Source of the DNA: Rhodoplanes elegans
GTDB lineage: Bacteria; Pseudomonadota; Alphaproteobacteria; Rhizobiales; Xanthobacteraceae
Direction of reading: 5' to 3'
DNA: 46,183 nucleotides
Assembly (NCBI RefSeq): GCF_016653355.1
Contig: NZ_NHSK01000149.1
Location: 1 to 46,183, forward strand
The translations under genes and the position numbers were made by a program. Shown here in pieces: positions 26,693 to 34,583 of this stretch (position 1 is the first letter of the stretch; every line of letters begins with the position of its first letter). The notes under the pieces were generated by a model. The model was given only the letters and a program-made list of their open reading frames with translations, was not told where the DNA came from and made no database searches.

Positions 26693-27013
26693 ATGCGCAC
26701 AGCCCCTGCCGTCGATCGCCGCCGCGAGACTCTCGACGATCTCGCGCACCGCTACGTCTGGTGGTCGAAGGACGCCGGGACGGGCGACGACGTGATCGTC
26801 TCCCAGGTGATGAATCTGGGGACCTATGACGACATTCGCCGGCTGGAGGCCGTGATGGCGCCGCAGGAGCTGCGCGCCGTGATGCTGCGGGCGCGCGCCG
26901 GCTGGATCGACGCCCGGTCGTGGGCGTTCTGGCGCGGCCGCCTGCTGGCGCAGGGCTGCGCCGACATCCCCGACGCGCCGCCGAAACGGGCGTTCCATGC
27001 CGACCTGCTTTGA
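26693..27013 (+). CDS. Small protein upstream of the AbiEii-like gene (putative partner)
   Basis: A 106-residue soluble protein: about 25 basic residues, then LDDLAHRYVWWSKDAGTGDDVIVSQVMNLGTYDDIRRLEAVM, an alpha-helical pattern with a Trp-Trp pair, and a C-terminal Trp/Arg-rich segment (AGWIDARSWAFWRGRLL). It overlaps the nucleotidyltransferase by 17 bp, so co-translation is likely. Small proteins with this layout often precede AbiEii-type genes and could be their antitoxin. I do not recognise it with confidence. The ATG at 26693 is the first Met. Confidence 0.68.
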   Translation: MRTAPAVDRRRETLDDLAHRYVWWSKDAGTGDDVIVSQVMNLGTYDDIRRLEAVMAPQELRAVMLRARAGWIDARSWAFWRGRLLAQGCADIPDAPPKRAFHADLL

Positions 27014-27695
27014 GCCGCGGCTCGAGGTGCTGCCGCCGGCCCAGCGCCGGCTGTGGCCGTCGCTCGCGCCGGCGCCCGGACTCGGCTTCGTGCTTTACGG
27101 CGGCACGGCCGTGGCGCTCTATCTCGGCCACCGCACCTCGGTCGACTTCGACTTCTTCCGGGCCGAGCCGCTCGACAAGGACGAGATTCACCGAGCCTTC
27201 CCGCGCGTCGCCGACGGGGCGATCCTGCAGGACCGCGTCGACACCCTGGTCGCGTCCGTCCCGACACCGGACGGCGCCGTGAAGCTGTCGTTCTTCGGCG
27301 GTCTCGACATCGGCAGGGTCGCCGAGCCGCTCCAGACGGCTGATGGCGTCTTGCTCGCGGCCTCACCGCTCGATCTTCTGGCCACCAAGTTGAAGGCGAT
27401 TCTCGACCGGGCCCAGGCCCGCGACTACCAGGACATCGCGGCACTGCTCCGTGCCGGCGGGTCACTGGCGAGCGGCGTCGCGGCCTTCCGCGCCCTGTTC
27501 GCCGGAGAGCCGGCGACGGTGCTGCGGGCGATCGGCTATTTTGCCGACGTGCCGGCTGTCTCGGCAGCCGACCGGGACACTCTGACGGCCGCCCGCGATG
27601 CGGTCTGCGAGCTGCCGGCCGTCACCGCGACGCCCGGGCGCCTCGCCGTCCCGGTCGGTCCGTGCGACGCGATCGTGGACCCGTTCCCGCGCTGA
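26997..27695 (+). CDS. AbiEii/AbiGii-type nucleotidyltransferase (putative toxin)
   Basis: A 232-residue protein with the DNA polymerase beta-like nucleotidyltransferase fold. The motif is GGTAVALYLGHRTSVDFDFF, with the catalytic Asp pair D-F-D in VDFDFF at about residue 51. AbiEii-type proteins can act as toxins of type IV toxin-antitoxin or abortive-infection systems by adding NTPs to tRNA or other targets. Others are of unknown function. The upstream 106-residue gene overlaps it. It is downstream of gshB and convergent with the 60-residue gene at 27704 (8 bp apart). Nothing shows phage-defence use here. Confidence 0.85.
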   Translation: MPTCFEPRLEVLPPAQRRLWPSLAPAPGLGFVLYGGTAVALYLGHRTSVDFDFFRAEPLDKDEIHRAFPRVADGAILQDRVDTLVASVPTPDGAVKLSFFGGLDIGRVAEPLQTADGVLLAASPLDLLATKLKAILDRAQARDYQDIAALLRAGGSLASGVAAFRALFAGEPATVLRAIGYFADVPAVSAADRDTLTAARDAVCELPAVTATPGRLAVPVGPCDAIVDPFPR

Positions 27696-27703
27696 GCTGT
27701 CCC

Positions 27704-27886
27704 TCACCCCAGCGAGAACAGGTCCGGCTTGGCGGCGTCGCGGCCGTAGGGGAGGCGGTACCAGGCGCGGTCCGATCCCTTCACGCTGTCGAGCAAAGTT
27801 TCGATGTCGCAGGCCGAGGCCTGCGCCTCCAGCCGCGCCTTGCGGGCCTGCTGCAGTTCGAGTCGAAGCGTGCCGATGTCCACCAT
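27704..27886 (-). CDS. Hypothetical protein of 60 residues
   Basis: A short, mostly helical protein: MVDIGTLRLELQQARKARLEAQASACDIETLLDSVKGSDRAWYRLPYGRDAAKPDLFSLG (read in two parts). The first 30 residues are charged with heptad-like spacing and could form a coiled coil. An AT-richer upstream region (27900-28000) and a GGAG about 11 bases before the ATG favour expression. No family recognised. Confidence 0.5.
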   Translation of the reverse strand: MVDIGTLRLELQQARKARLEAQASACDIETLLDSVKGSDRAWYRLPYGRDAAKPDLFSLG

Positions 27887-27963
27887 GTCCGGGCTCCGGG
27901 AGATGCGATGCCCGTCACCATAATGTGCTCGATCTGTTCCGTAAATGTTCTTTCTGCTCGATT

Positions 27964-27983
27964 TCGGGTTGTATCGGGTTGTA
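27964..27983. repeat. Tandem 10-bp repeat
   Basis: Two exact copies of tcgggttgta in an AT-richer patch upstream of the 60-residue gene (minus strand) and 42 bp past the cytochrome stop. It may be a regulatory site or chance. Confidence 0.45.
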
Positions 27984-28025
27984 ATCGGACTGGAATCGTT
28001 CTCGTCGGCGGGCGGCCGACCCCCT

Positions 28026-29033
28026 CTACCGGGCCGTCGGCGCCGCCTTCTCGGCCTTCAGCTTGTCGATCGCGGCGCGGATCGGGGCGAACGGGCCGTA
28101 CTTGTGCTGCTCGGTCGTGAAGCCGTCCGCATAGGGGCCGTAGGGCGTGTCGACCGGCTTCGACAGGAGATCGGGAAAATCCTTGTCGAGCCCGGCCCGC
28201 TGCGGCCGGGGCTGCGAGATCATGTAGGCGGCGATGTCCCAGGCGTCGGCGACCGAGAGTTGCGGGTCGAGATAGTCGGTGCCGTGCGGCATGTTGAAGT
28301 GCAGGAAGTTGGCCGCCGTGATCAGGCGCGCCATGCCGGCGCCGTCGTTGAAGCTGTCCGGGCCCCACAGCGGCGGGATCATGTAGCCGAGATCCGTGGT
28401 CGGCAGGCTGCGGCGGATGCCCTGGCCGTCGGTGTTGTGGCAGTCGAGGCAGGTCTTGGCGTAGAGCGCCTTGCCGCGCACCGGGTCGGCGGCGCGGTCG
28501 AGCTCCGGCATGGCGCCGGCGCCGAGCCCCGTCACCGGCTGGCCGGGCCGGTAGCCTTCGGACAGGAACTTCACATAGGCGACGAAGGCCGCCATCTCGG
28601 GCGAATCCTTCGGCAGCGACCGGCCGTTCATGCTGCGCGTCATGCAGCTCTCGATGCGGTCCTCGATCGTCACCTCGGCGCCGGCCCGGGCGCTGTATTG
28701 CGGGAATTTCTCGAACAGGCCGTAGATCGGCAGGCCGAACTTCTTGGTACCGGCGTGCAGGTGGCAGTTGCTGCAGGCGAGGTTGTTGCCGGCGAAGCGC
28801 TTGGCCGGGTCGGCCACCTCCGGCCCGATATGGGCGTAGGTCGCGGTGAACAGGTCGCGGCCGCGGCGCACCAGGCGGGCCGGCGGATCGTCGGGCAGGG
28901 CGCCGATCTCGGGGGCGGTCAGGATGCGGTCCGGCCCGGCTGGAGGTGCGGACGGGGCGGCGGACTGGGCGAAGGCGAGCCCGGCCGCCGTGACGGCGAC
29001 GAGCGGCAGCGACAGCACGGCGAAACGGCGCAT
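28026..29033 (-). CDS. tsdA: Dihaem cytochrome c, thiosulfate dehydrogenase (TsdA)-like
   Basis: A 335-residue periplasmic protein. The signal peptide is MRRFAVLSLPLVAVTAAGLAFA. Haem motifs are C87-SN-C90-H91 and C195-LD-C198-H199. TsdA enzymes oxidise two thiosulfates to tetrathionate, or the reverse. The protein keeps a conserved Cys (Cys130, in ESCMTRSMNGR) that ligates the first haem in Allochromatium TsdA, supporting the assignment; a general SoxAX-like or other c-type cytochrome remains possible. The gene is alone, without Sox genes or a TsdB partner nearby. Oxidoreductase function fits a chemolithotrophic or phototrophic lifestyle. Confidence 0.83.
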   Translation of the reverse strand: MRRFAVLSLPLVAVTAAGLAFAQSAAPSAPPAGPDRILTAPEIGALPDDPPARLVRRGRDLFTATYAHIGPEVADPAKRFAGNNLACSNCHLHAGTKKFGLPIYGLFEKFPQYSARAGAEVTIEDRIESCMTRSMNGRSLPKDSPEMAAFVAYVKFLSEGYRPGQPVTGLGAGAMPELDRAADPVRGKALYAKTCLDCHNTDGQGIRRSLPTTDLGYMIPPLWGPDSFNDGAGMARLITAANFLHFNMPHGTDYLDPQLSVADAWDIAAYMISQPRPQRAGLDKDFPDLLSKPVDTPYGPYADGFTTEQHKYGPFAPIRAAIDKLKAEKAAPTAR

Positions 29034-29137
29034 CGGGGGCTCCGGGGGTCGACCGGCAGGGCCGGCGGTGCGCCAGTGTGGCCGATCCCGCCGACGAATG
29101 CACCAGGTCCGGCGGCATTCGAGGATGACCCAGCGCC

Positions 29138-29244
29138 GTCATTCCGGTCCGCGTGCCGGAGGCGCGCGGACCCGGAATCCAGCCCGGGCTTCCGCACGTG
29201 TCGCTGGATTCCGGGTTCGCGCTTTCAGCGCGCCCCGGAATGAC
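29138..29244. repeat. Dispersed palindromic repeat, family B (long copy)
   Basis: A pair of inverted arms: gtcattccggtccgcgtgccgga... and ctggattccgggttcgcgctttcagcgcgccccggaatgac. It fills the cytochrome/antiporter gap together with a non-repeat stretch at 29034-29137. Confidence 0.78.
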
Positions 29245-29247
29245 GGG

Positions 29248-30864
29248 TCACAGCGGCGGGTCGTAGGCCTCCGACTTGCAGGCGATGCTCGCCTCCTCGA
29301 GGTCGAGCTCGCGCTCGATGCGACGGCGCGATTCGTCGGTGATCTCGCCCTCGCGCTCCAGCTTGTGGAGATGTACGCGCTCCGCCTCGATCAGCTCCAG
29401 CCGCAGCCTGGCGCCGAGCTTGGCCGTGGCGAAGTCCTCGTCGTCGAGGCTGCGCGGCACCACCCGGGTGCGCTGGTCGTTGCGCGCCTCGAGCAGGGCC
29501 GAGACATCGTCGTCGATCGTCAGGCCGTCGCGTCCGGCGATCGCCTCGAGCCGTGCGTGGGCGGCGGCAGCGGCGGAGTGGCGGGCGCGCAGCTCCTGCT
29601 CGCGGATGACACGGGCCTCGGCCGTGCCGACCGCGGCGAGGCCGAGCCAGCGCATGACCAGCGGCATCATCAGGCCCTGGCCGACCAGCGTGATGACGAT
29701 GACGCCGAACGTCACCACGACGATGAAGTCGCGATACGGAAACGGCGCGCCCGACTGCAGGGCGAAGGGCAGCGCCAGCGCGGCGGCGAGCGAGACGACG
29801 CCGCGCACGCCCACGAAGGCGATCATGAACGGGCGCTGCCATTCCGGCGAGGGGTCGCGGGCGCGCAACGACGGGATCAGCCAGCGCGGCAGATAGACGG
29901 CCGGGAACACCCAGACGAAGCGGGCGACGATGCAGATCGCCGTGGTGACGAGAATGCCGGCGACAATCTCGGAGAGCGAATGCGACTGGATGCGCTCGAT
30001 CAGGGCGCGCGCCTGCATGCCGGTGATCAGGAAGATGAAGCCTTCCAGCAGATAGACGAACAGGTCCCAGAAGAACACGCCCTGCAGGCGGGTCGCCGAG
30101 GAGATCAGCAGCGGCCCGTTCCAGCTCACATAGAGGCCGGCCGCGACGGTCGCGAGCACGCCGGAGCCGCCGAGATGCTCGGGCACCCAGTAGCAGAGAT
30201 ACGGCGTCATGATCGACAGGGTGATCTCGACCCGCGGGTCGCGCGCCCAGTGGCGCAGCCGCAGGCTGATCCAGCCGACCGCGATGCCCCAGAAAACCTC
30301 GCCGACCACGATGGCGCCGAAGGTTCCGGCGGCCTGCGGAAACGAGAACACGCCGGTGCTCACCGCCGCGACGGCGAAGCGGTAGAGGATCAGGGCGGTC
30401 GCGTCGTTGGCCAGCCCCTCGCCCTCCAGCACGACGAGGACGCGGCGCGGCAGGCCGAGCCGGCGGGCGACGGCGAGCGGCGCCACCACGTCGGGCGGCG
30501 ACACGATGGCGCCGAGCACGAAGGCGACCGGCCAGGGCAGGCCGATCAGGTAATGGGCGCCGGCCGCCACCGCGATCGTGGTGAAGACCACGCAGCCGAA
30601 GGCGAGCAGCGAGATCGAGCGCAGGTTGAAGCGGAACTCGCGCCAGCTCATGGCGACGCCGGCCAGATAGATCAGCGGCGGCAGCACGACGAGCAGCACG
30701 AATTCGGGGGCGAGCTCGATGGCCGGCAGACCCGGCACGAAGGCGAGCGCGACGCCGGCGATCACCAGGATGATCGAGGGCGCGACGTTCAGCCGGCGGG
30801 CCAGCACGGCGACCGCGACGAGGACGGCGAGGAGGAGCAGGAAGGTCTGGATGATCGCGGTCAT
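29248..30864 (-). CDS. Na+/H+ antiporter, CPA1 family
   Basis: A 538-residue inner-membrane sodium/proton antiporter of the CPA1 (NhaP/YjcE-like) group. About twelve helices occupy residues 1-400. The ion-binding segment is EGEGLANDATALILYRF (acidic Asp near residue 153), and the conserved LVVLPPLIYLAG and GVRGVVSLAAALALPF are also present. The C-terminal about 140 residues are a cytosolic, charged, coiled-coil-like domain (ARVIREQELRARHSAAAAAH...). Exports Na+ in exchange for H+, for pH and salt balance. The start at 30864 opens directly into helix 1. It is divergent from mtgA (71 bp). Confidence 0.92.
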   Translation of the reverse strand: MTAIIQTFLLLLAVLVAVAVLARRLNVAPSIILVIAGVALAFVPGLPAIELAPEFVLLVVLPPLIYLAGVAMSWREFRFNLRSISLLAFGCVVFTTIAVAAGAHYLIGLPWPVAFVLGAIVSPPDVVAPLAVARRLGLPRRVLVVLEGEGLANDATALILYRFAVAAVSTGVFSFPQAAGTFGAIVVGEVFWGIAVGWISLRLRHWARDPRVEITLSIMTPYLCYWVPEHLGGSGVLATVAAGLYVSWNGPLLISSATRLQGVFFWDLFVYLLEGFIFLITGMQARALIERIQSHSLSEIVAGILVTTAICIVARFVWVFPAVYLPRWLIPSLRARDPSPEWQRPFMIAFVGVRGVVSLAAALALPFALQSGAPFPYRDFIVVVTFGVIVITLVGQGLMMPLVMRWLGLAAVGTAEARVIREQELRARHSAAAAAHARLEAIAGRDGLTIDDDVSALLEARNDQRTRVVPRSLDDEDFATAKLGARLRLELIEAERVHLHKLEREGEITDESRRRIERELDLEEASIACKSEAYDPPL

Positions 30865-30935
30865 GGCGCGGGAAACTGGTCGAGTTTTTCCGCCCGTGCA
30901 AGGACGCGGCCGGCGCGGCCGGCTAAGATGCCCGC

Positions 30936-31652
30936 ATGAGCCCTACGATCGCACCGAGGCGCTGGCTCGCCCGTCCCGCCGGCTGGCGCGGCTGGCTGAT
31001 GCTCGCCGTCGTGGTCGTGCTCGTTCTTCTCCTGCTGCCCTATGTGCTGACGCCGTTCCTGCATTTCGGCCGGCCGGTGTCGACCCTGATGCTCGGCCGT
31101 TGGCTCACCGGCCAGCGGGTCGAGCGGGTGTGGGTGCCGCTCGCCGACATCGCTCCCGTCCTGCCCCGGACCGTGATCGTCGCCGAGGACGCGCGCTTCT
31201 GCGGCCATCGCGGCGTCGACCTCGCCGAGATCCGCGACGCCATCGAGGACGACGGACTCCTGGGGGCGCGCGGCGCCTCGACCATCTCGCAGCAGCTCGC
31301 CAAGAACGTCTTCCTGTGGCCGGGCCGCAGCTTCGTGCGAAAGGCTTTGGAGGCGCCGCTGGCCGTCTGGATGGACCTCGTGCTCGGCAAGCGCCGCGTG
31401 ATGGAGCTCTATCTCAACGTCGCCGAATGGGGGCCGGACGGCGAGTTCGGCGCCGAGGCCGGCGCGCGGCGGGCTTTTGGGCGCTCGGCCCGCGACCTGT
31501 CGGCCGGCCAGGCCGCCCTGATGGCCGCGATGCTGCCCGACCCGCACCGGCGCAACGCCGCCAAACCCGGCCCCGGCCTGCGCCGCCTCGCCGGCATCCA
31601 CGAGCGCCGCGCCGCCAAGGCGCTGGCGGCTTGCGTGGTGGCGCGGAGGTGA
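30936..31652 (+). CDS. mtgA: Monofunctional biosynthetic peptidoglycan transglycosylase
   Basis: A 238-residue inner-membrane enzyme that polymerises lipid II into glycan strands. One transmembrane helix (residues 21-43) precedes the GT51 domain. Catalytic motif 1 is [12 protein letters not shown] (about residues 84-95), motif 2 is [20 protein letters not shown], and motif 3 is [13 protein letters not shown]. There is no transpeptidase domain. In relatives mtgA is often next to rpmF; here the two are 4 kb apart, with the TetR cassette between. It is divergent from the antiporter gene (71 bp). Confidence 0.95.
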   Translation: MSPTIAPRRWLARPAGWRGWLMLAVVVVLVLLLLPYVLTPFLHFGRPVSTLMLGRWLTGQRVERVWVPLADIAPVLPRTVIVAEDARFCGHRGVDLAEIRDAIEDDGLLGARGASTISQQLAKNVFLWPGRSFVRKALEAPLAVWMDLVLGKRRVMELYLNVAEWGPDGEFGAEAGARRAFGRSARDLSAGQAALMAAMLPDPHRRNAAKPGPGLRRLAGIHERRAAKALAACVVARR

Positions 31653-31710
31653 ATCGCCTTCTCCAGTGGAGCAACGCGAGGGATGCGACAGCTCTCCCGA
31701 TGCTCGGGCG

Positions 31711-31838
31711 CGTGCCCCGGACAAGGCGCGTCAGGCCGAAGGCCTGATGCGCCGCAGAGCCGGGGCCGCACGACGGGCGCCTCGCTTGAACGCCCCTGGG
31801 TCCCGGTTCGCGGCGCACGGCGCCGCGCCCGGGACACG
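31711..31838 (-). repeat. Composite repeat element R, copy 2 (inverted)
   Basis: A 128-bp copy of the element also at 6287-6436 and 35528-35676, but in reverse orientation. Bounded by cgtgccccgg and cccgggacacg, with the arm gcgcgtcaggcc-gaa-ggcctgatgcgc and the second arm tcccggttcgcggcgc...gcgccgcgcccggga. It lies just downstream of mtgA and forms the left flank of the TetR cassette. Confidence 0.78.
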
Positions 31839-31876
31839 AGACCTCCACCGCGGCAGCGCAACGCGCGGGCCGACGT

Positions 31877-32560
31877 TCACCCCTCCCCGTCCGCCGGCGG
31901 CGCCGCCATCCCAGCGACCAGGAACGGCATCGCGTAGCGCAGCGCGCCCTCGCCGTCGGAGAGGCTGAAGCCGGGGCCGAACAGGTGCTCCAGGCGGCCG
32001 TTGTCGGCCCGGATGTACATCATGGCGCCGTACACGCAGGCGATCCGCCAGAACAGCTCCTCCTTCGAGAGATCCGGGCAGGCGGCCGTGGCGGCGTCGA
32101 CGAAGCGGCGGCCGACCTCGTCGTAGACGGCGAAGACGAGGCGCCGGACCTCCGGGCTCGGATCGGTCGACGAGCGCCCGGCCAGCAGGTTGAAGCGATG
32201 GCCTTCCTCGGTCGCACCCATCCGCAGGGTCGGCGCGACGAAGGCCTCGAGCACCGCGGCGACCGCAGGCGGCCGCCCGGCCGCGGCGGCCTCGGCCAGG
32301 CAGACGTCGAGCAGGCGCGTGCGCTCGGCGTTGACGGCATCGAGCCGGCGCCGGAACACCGCCTCCAGCAGCGCTTCCTTGGAGCCGAAGTGATAATGCG
32401 CCGCCGCCGGGTTGGCGCGCGCCGCCTCGGCGATGTCGCGGGTCGAGACGTTGCTGTAGCCGTGCGCGGCGAACAGGGCCTCGGCGGCGTCGAGCAGACG
32501 CTCGCGGGTCTCGTCGCCCGGGACGGTGGCGCGGCGGCGGCGGGGGGCAGGGCTGGTCAA
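31877..32560 (-). CDS. TetR family transcriptional regulator
   Basis: A 227-residue repressor-type protein. The helix-turn-helix is in residues 17-62: TRERLLDAAEALFAAHGYSNVSTRDIAEAARANPAAAHYHFGSKEALLEAVF. The C-terminal ligand domain (LDVCLAEAAAAGRPPAVAAVLEAFVAPTL) is like CerR-type TetR proteins. The start is unclear: the first usable codon is the TTG at 32560 and no ATG suits; a GTG 36 bases further in is possible. It is divergent from the cyclase gene, with tandem palindromes between the two, so it probably represses both itself and the catabolic operon. Confidence 0.88.
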   Translation of the reverse strand: MTSPAPRRRRATVPGDETRERLLDAAEALFAAHGYSNVSTRDIAEAARANPAAAHYHFGSKEALLEAVFRRRLDAVNAERTRLLDVCLAEAAAAGRPPAVAAVLEAFVAPTLRMGATEEGHRFNLLAGRSSTDPSPEVRRLVFAVYDEVGRRFVDAATAACPDLSKEELFWRIACVYGAMMYIRADNGRLEHLFGPGFSLSDGEGALRYAMPFLVAGMAAPPADGEG

Positions 32561-32596
32561 GGCTTGTCTCGGTTCTTCAGGATGTTGGATTAAAAC

Positions 32597-32625
32597 TCAA
32601 GCAGTCGCTTGAAGCAACCGCTTGA
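32597..32625. promoter_or_regulatory. Tandem palindromic operator of the TetR regulator
   Basis: TCAAGC-AGTC-GCTTGA (32597-32612) is a perfect 6-4-6 palindrome. TGAAGC-AACC-GCTTGA (32610-32625) is a second, with one mismatch, 13 bp further and sharing three bases. Their position 37 bp from the TetR start and about 90 bp before the cyclase ATG is right for a shared operator. Confidence 0.75.
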
Positions 32626-32716
32626 CTGCCGGAGAAGGCCGTGGTGTCGTGCCGTCACCCCGCCGTCCGGCGCTTGCGCGCCGGCCTCTGCCGATCCCCG
32701 CCCCGGCGTTCGCTCC

Positions 32717-33508
32717 ATGCCTCAGCGCATCATCGATCTCTCCATCAGCATCGACACCGACGTGCCGAGCGATCCGCCGATGGCCCGCCCGAAGGTCACC
32801 TATCTGGACCACCGGCAGACCTTCGGGCGCCTCCAGACCTTCTTCCCGGGCCTGACGCCGGACCGGCTGCCGGACGGTGCCACCTGGGCGATCGAGAAGG
32901 TCGAGCTGACCACCCACAACGGCACCCATCTCGACGCGCCCTGGCATTACCACCCGACCATGAACCACGCGCTGGTCGCCGGCGGCGAGCGCGCCGCGAC
33001 CATCGACGAGATCCCGCTGGACTGGTGCTTCAAGCCGGGCGTGAAGCTCGACTTCCGCCATCTTCCCGACGGCCACGTGGCGACGGCGGCCGAGGTCGAG
33101 GCCGAGCTCGCCCGCATCGGCCACGTCTTGAAGCCGCTCGACATCGTGCTGGTCAACACCGCGGCCGGCGACCGCTACGGCACGTCCGACTATCTCGACG
33201 CCGGCTGCGGCATGGGCCGCGAGGCGACCCTGTGGCTCACCTCGCGCGGCGTCCGCGTGGTCGGCACCGACGCCTGGTCGTGGGACGCGCCGTTCGGGGC
33301 GACCGCGAAACGCTTTGCCGAGACCGACGACGCGTCGCTGATCTGGGAGGGCCACAAGGCGGGCCGCGAGATCGGCTACTGCCATCTGGAGAAGCTGCAC
33401 AATCTCGAGCTCCTGCCGGCGACCGGGTTCACGGTCGCCTGCTTCCCGGTGAAGATCCGCGCCGCCTCGGCCGGCTGGACCCGCGCCGTCGCGATCCTCG
33501 ACGACTGA
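32717..33508 (+). CDS. Cyclase family protein (kynurenine formamidase-like)
   Basis: A 263-residue metal-dependent hydrolase. The motif HNGTHLDAPWHYH (about residues 67-79) is the HxGTHxDxPxH signature of the cyclase/kynurenine formamidase family, whose members act on amides or cyclic compounds. The start PQRIIDLSISIDTDVP and the segment GTDAWSWDAPF also fit. Which substrate it acts on is unknown; the neighbours (binding protein and BKACE) suggest breakdown of an imported carboxylic acid or its derivative. The ATG at 32717 is set by homology. First gene of the cassette, behind the operator. Confidence 0.9.
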   Translation: MPQRIIDLSISIDTDVPSDPPMARPKVTYLDHRQTFGRLQTFFPGLTPDRLPDGATWAIEKVELTTHNGTHLDAPWHYHPTMNHALVAGGERAATIDEIPLDWCFKPGVKLDFRHLPDGHVATAAEVEAELARIGHVLKPLDIVLVNTAAGDRYGTSDYLDAGCGMGREATLWLTSRGVRVVGTDAWSWDAPFGATAKRFAETDDASLIWEGHKAGREIGYCHLEKLHNLELLPATGFTVACFPVKIRAASAGWTRAVAILDD

Positions 33509-33593
33509 CGGCGCCCGGGTCGCGGGGTCGCCCGCGCGCCGGACGACGATCGCTCCACGACCGCATCGCTCCTCAAAGACAAGAAGGACCATC

Positions 33594-34580
33594 ATGGGAC
33601 GAACGCACGCCACCCTCCTCTCCGGCTCCCTCGCCGCCCTCGCGCTCGGGCTCGCCGCCGCTTCTGTGCCGGCCCAGGCCCAGACGGCGGGCGAAAAATG
33701 GGCCAACCGCCCGATCGAGCTGATCGTGCCGTGGACGGCCGGCGGCGGCGTCGACATCGTCGCCCGCGCCATGGCGCAGGCGATGTCCGGCGACCTCGGC
33801 CAGAACGTCTTCGTCACCAATCGCGAGGGCGCCGGCGGCACGCTCGGCTTCCGGGCGCTGCTCGCCGCGACGCCGGACGGGCACGTGCTGGCCGGCGGGC
33901 CGGCGACGCCGGTCACCAACGCGCCCTATCTGGTGAAGGGCGTCAGCTACGATCCGGAGTCGTTCGAGTACATCTGCCAGTACTTCGAGAACGTCTTCGC
34001 GCTGGTGGTGCGGGCCGACTCGCCCTACGCCACCGCCAAGGACCTGATCGCGGCGGCCAAGAGCGCGCCGGCCCCGCTCACCTATGGCAGCCCGGGCGTC
34101 GGCTCGATCGGCCATCTGTCGGCCGAGAACGCCGCGGCGGCCCTCGCCATGAAGGTGCAGCACGTGCCGTTCCGCGGCGACGCCGCCGGCCTGCCGGTGC
34201 TGCTCAAGGGCGACATCGACTTCCTGGTGCCGGCGATCTCCTCGGTGCGCGGCCAGAACGTCCGGGTGCTCGCGGTGTTCTCGGAGGAGCGCCATCCGAG
34301 CCTGCCCGACGTGCCGACTGCCAAGGAGCTCGGCGTCGCCCGCTCGCTGTCGCAGGGGCTCAACGGCCTGTTCGCCCCGAAGGGCATCCCGGCGCCCGTC
34401 AAGGAGTCGCTGGAGAAGGCCTGCGCGGCGGCGGTGAAGTCCGAGCCGGTCGCGGCGGCGCTGAAGAACACCGGCCAGGTCGCGGCCTATCTCGACAGCG
34501 CGGCGTTCCGGGCCCGCATTCTCGACGACTACAAGCTGAAGGGCGAGCTGATCCGCCGGCTCGGCCTCGAGGACAAGTGA
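33594..34580 (+). CDS. Bug-family solute-binding protein (TctC-type)
   Basis: A 328-residue periplasmic binding protein of the tripartite tricarboxylate transporter (TTT) or Bug family. The signal peptide is LLSGSLAALALGLAAASVPAQAQ. Family marks are NRPIELIVPWTAGGGVDIVAR, VTNREGAGGTLGFRALLAATPDG and PLTYGSPGVGSIGHLSAE. Bug proteins bind carboxylates and other small ligands; many occur without their TctA/B membrane partners, as here. It sits 85 bp after the cyclase and 3 bp before the BKACE gene, so it is probably the uptake component for the same substrate. Confidence 0.92.
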   Translation: MGRTHATLLSGSLAALALGLAAASVPAQAQTAGEKWANRPIELIVPWTAGGGVDIVARAMAQAMSGDLGQNVFVTNREGAGGTLGFRALLAATPDGHVLAGGPATPVTNAPYLVKGVSYDPESFEYICQYFENVFALVVRADSPYATAKDLIAAAKSAPAPLTYGSPGVGSIGHLSAENAAAALAMKVQHVPFRGDAAGLPVLLKGDIDFLVPAISSVRGQNVRVLAVFSEERHPSLPDVPTAKELGVARSLSQGLNGLFAPKGIPAPVKESLEKACAAAVKSEPVAAALKNTGQVAAYLDSAAFRARILDDYKLKGELIRRLGLEDK

Positions 34581-34583
34581 GCG

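Noticed and set aside
26693-27695. Calling the AbiEii pair a confirmed phage-defence or toxin-antitoxin system
   Set aside because: Only the nucleotidyltransferase motif is recognised; the small partner is unassigned and many AbiEii-like genes are not shown to be toxic.
28846-30939. A 697-codon plus-strand frame opposite the cytochrome and antiporter genes
   Set aside because: Antisense to a well-defined antiporter; low-complexity Asp/His/Arg composition and no known domain.
32524-32560. Using an ATG upstream of the TetR frame as the start
   Set aside because: No ATG suits; the TTG at 32560 is the most likely start, with the GTG at 32524 as alternative.
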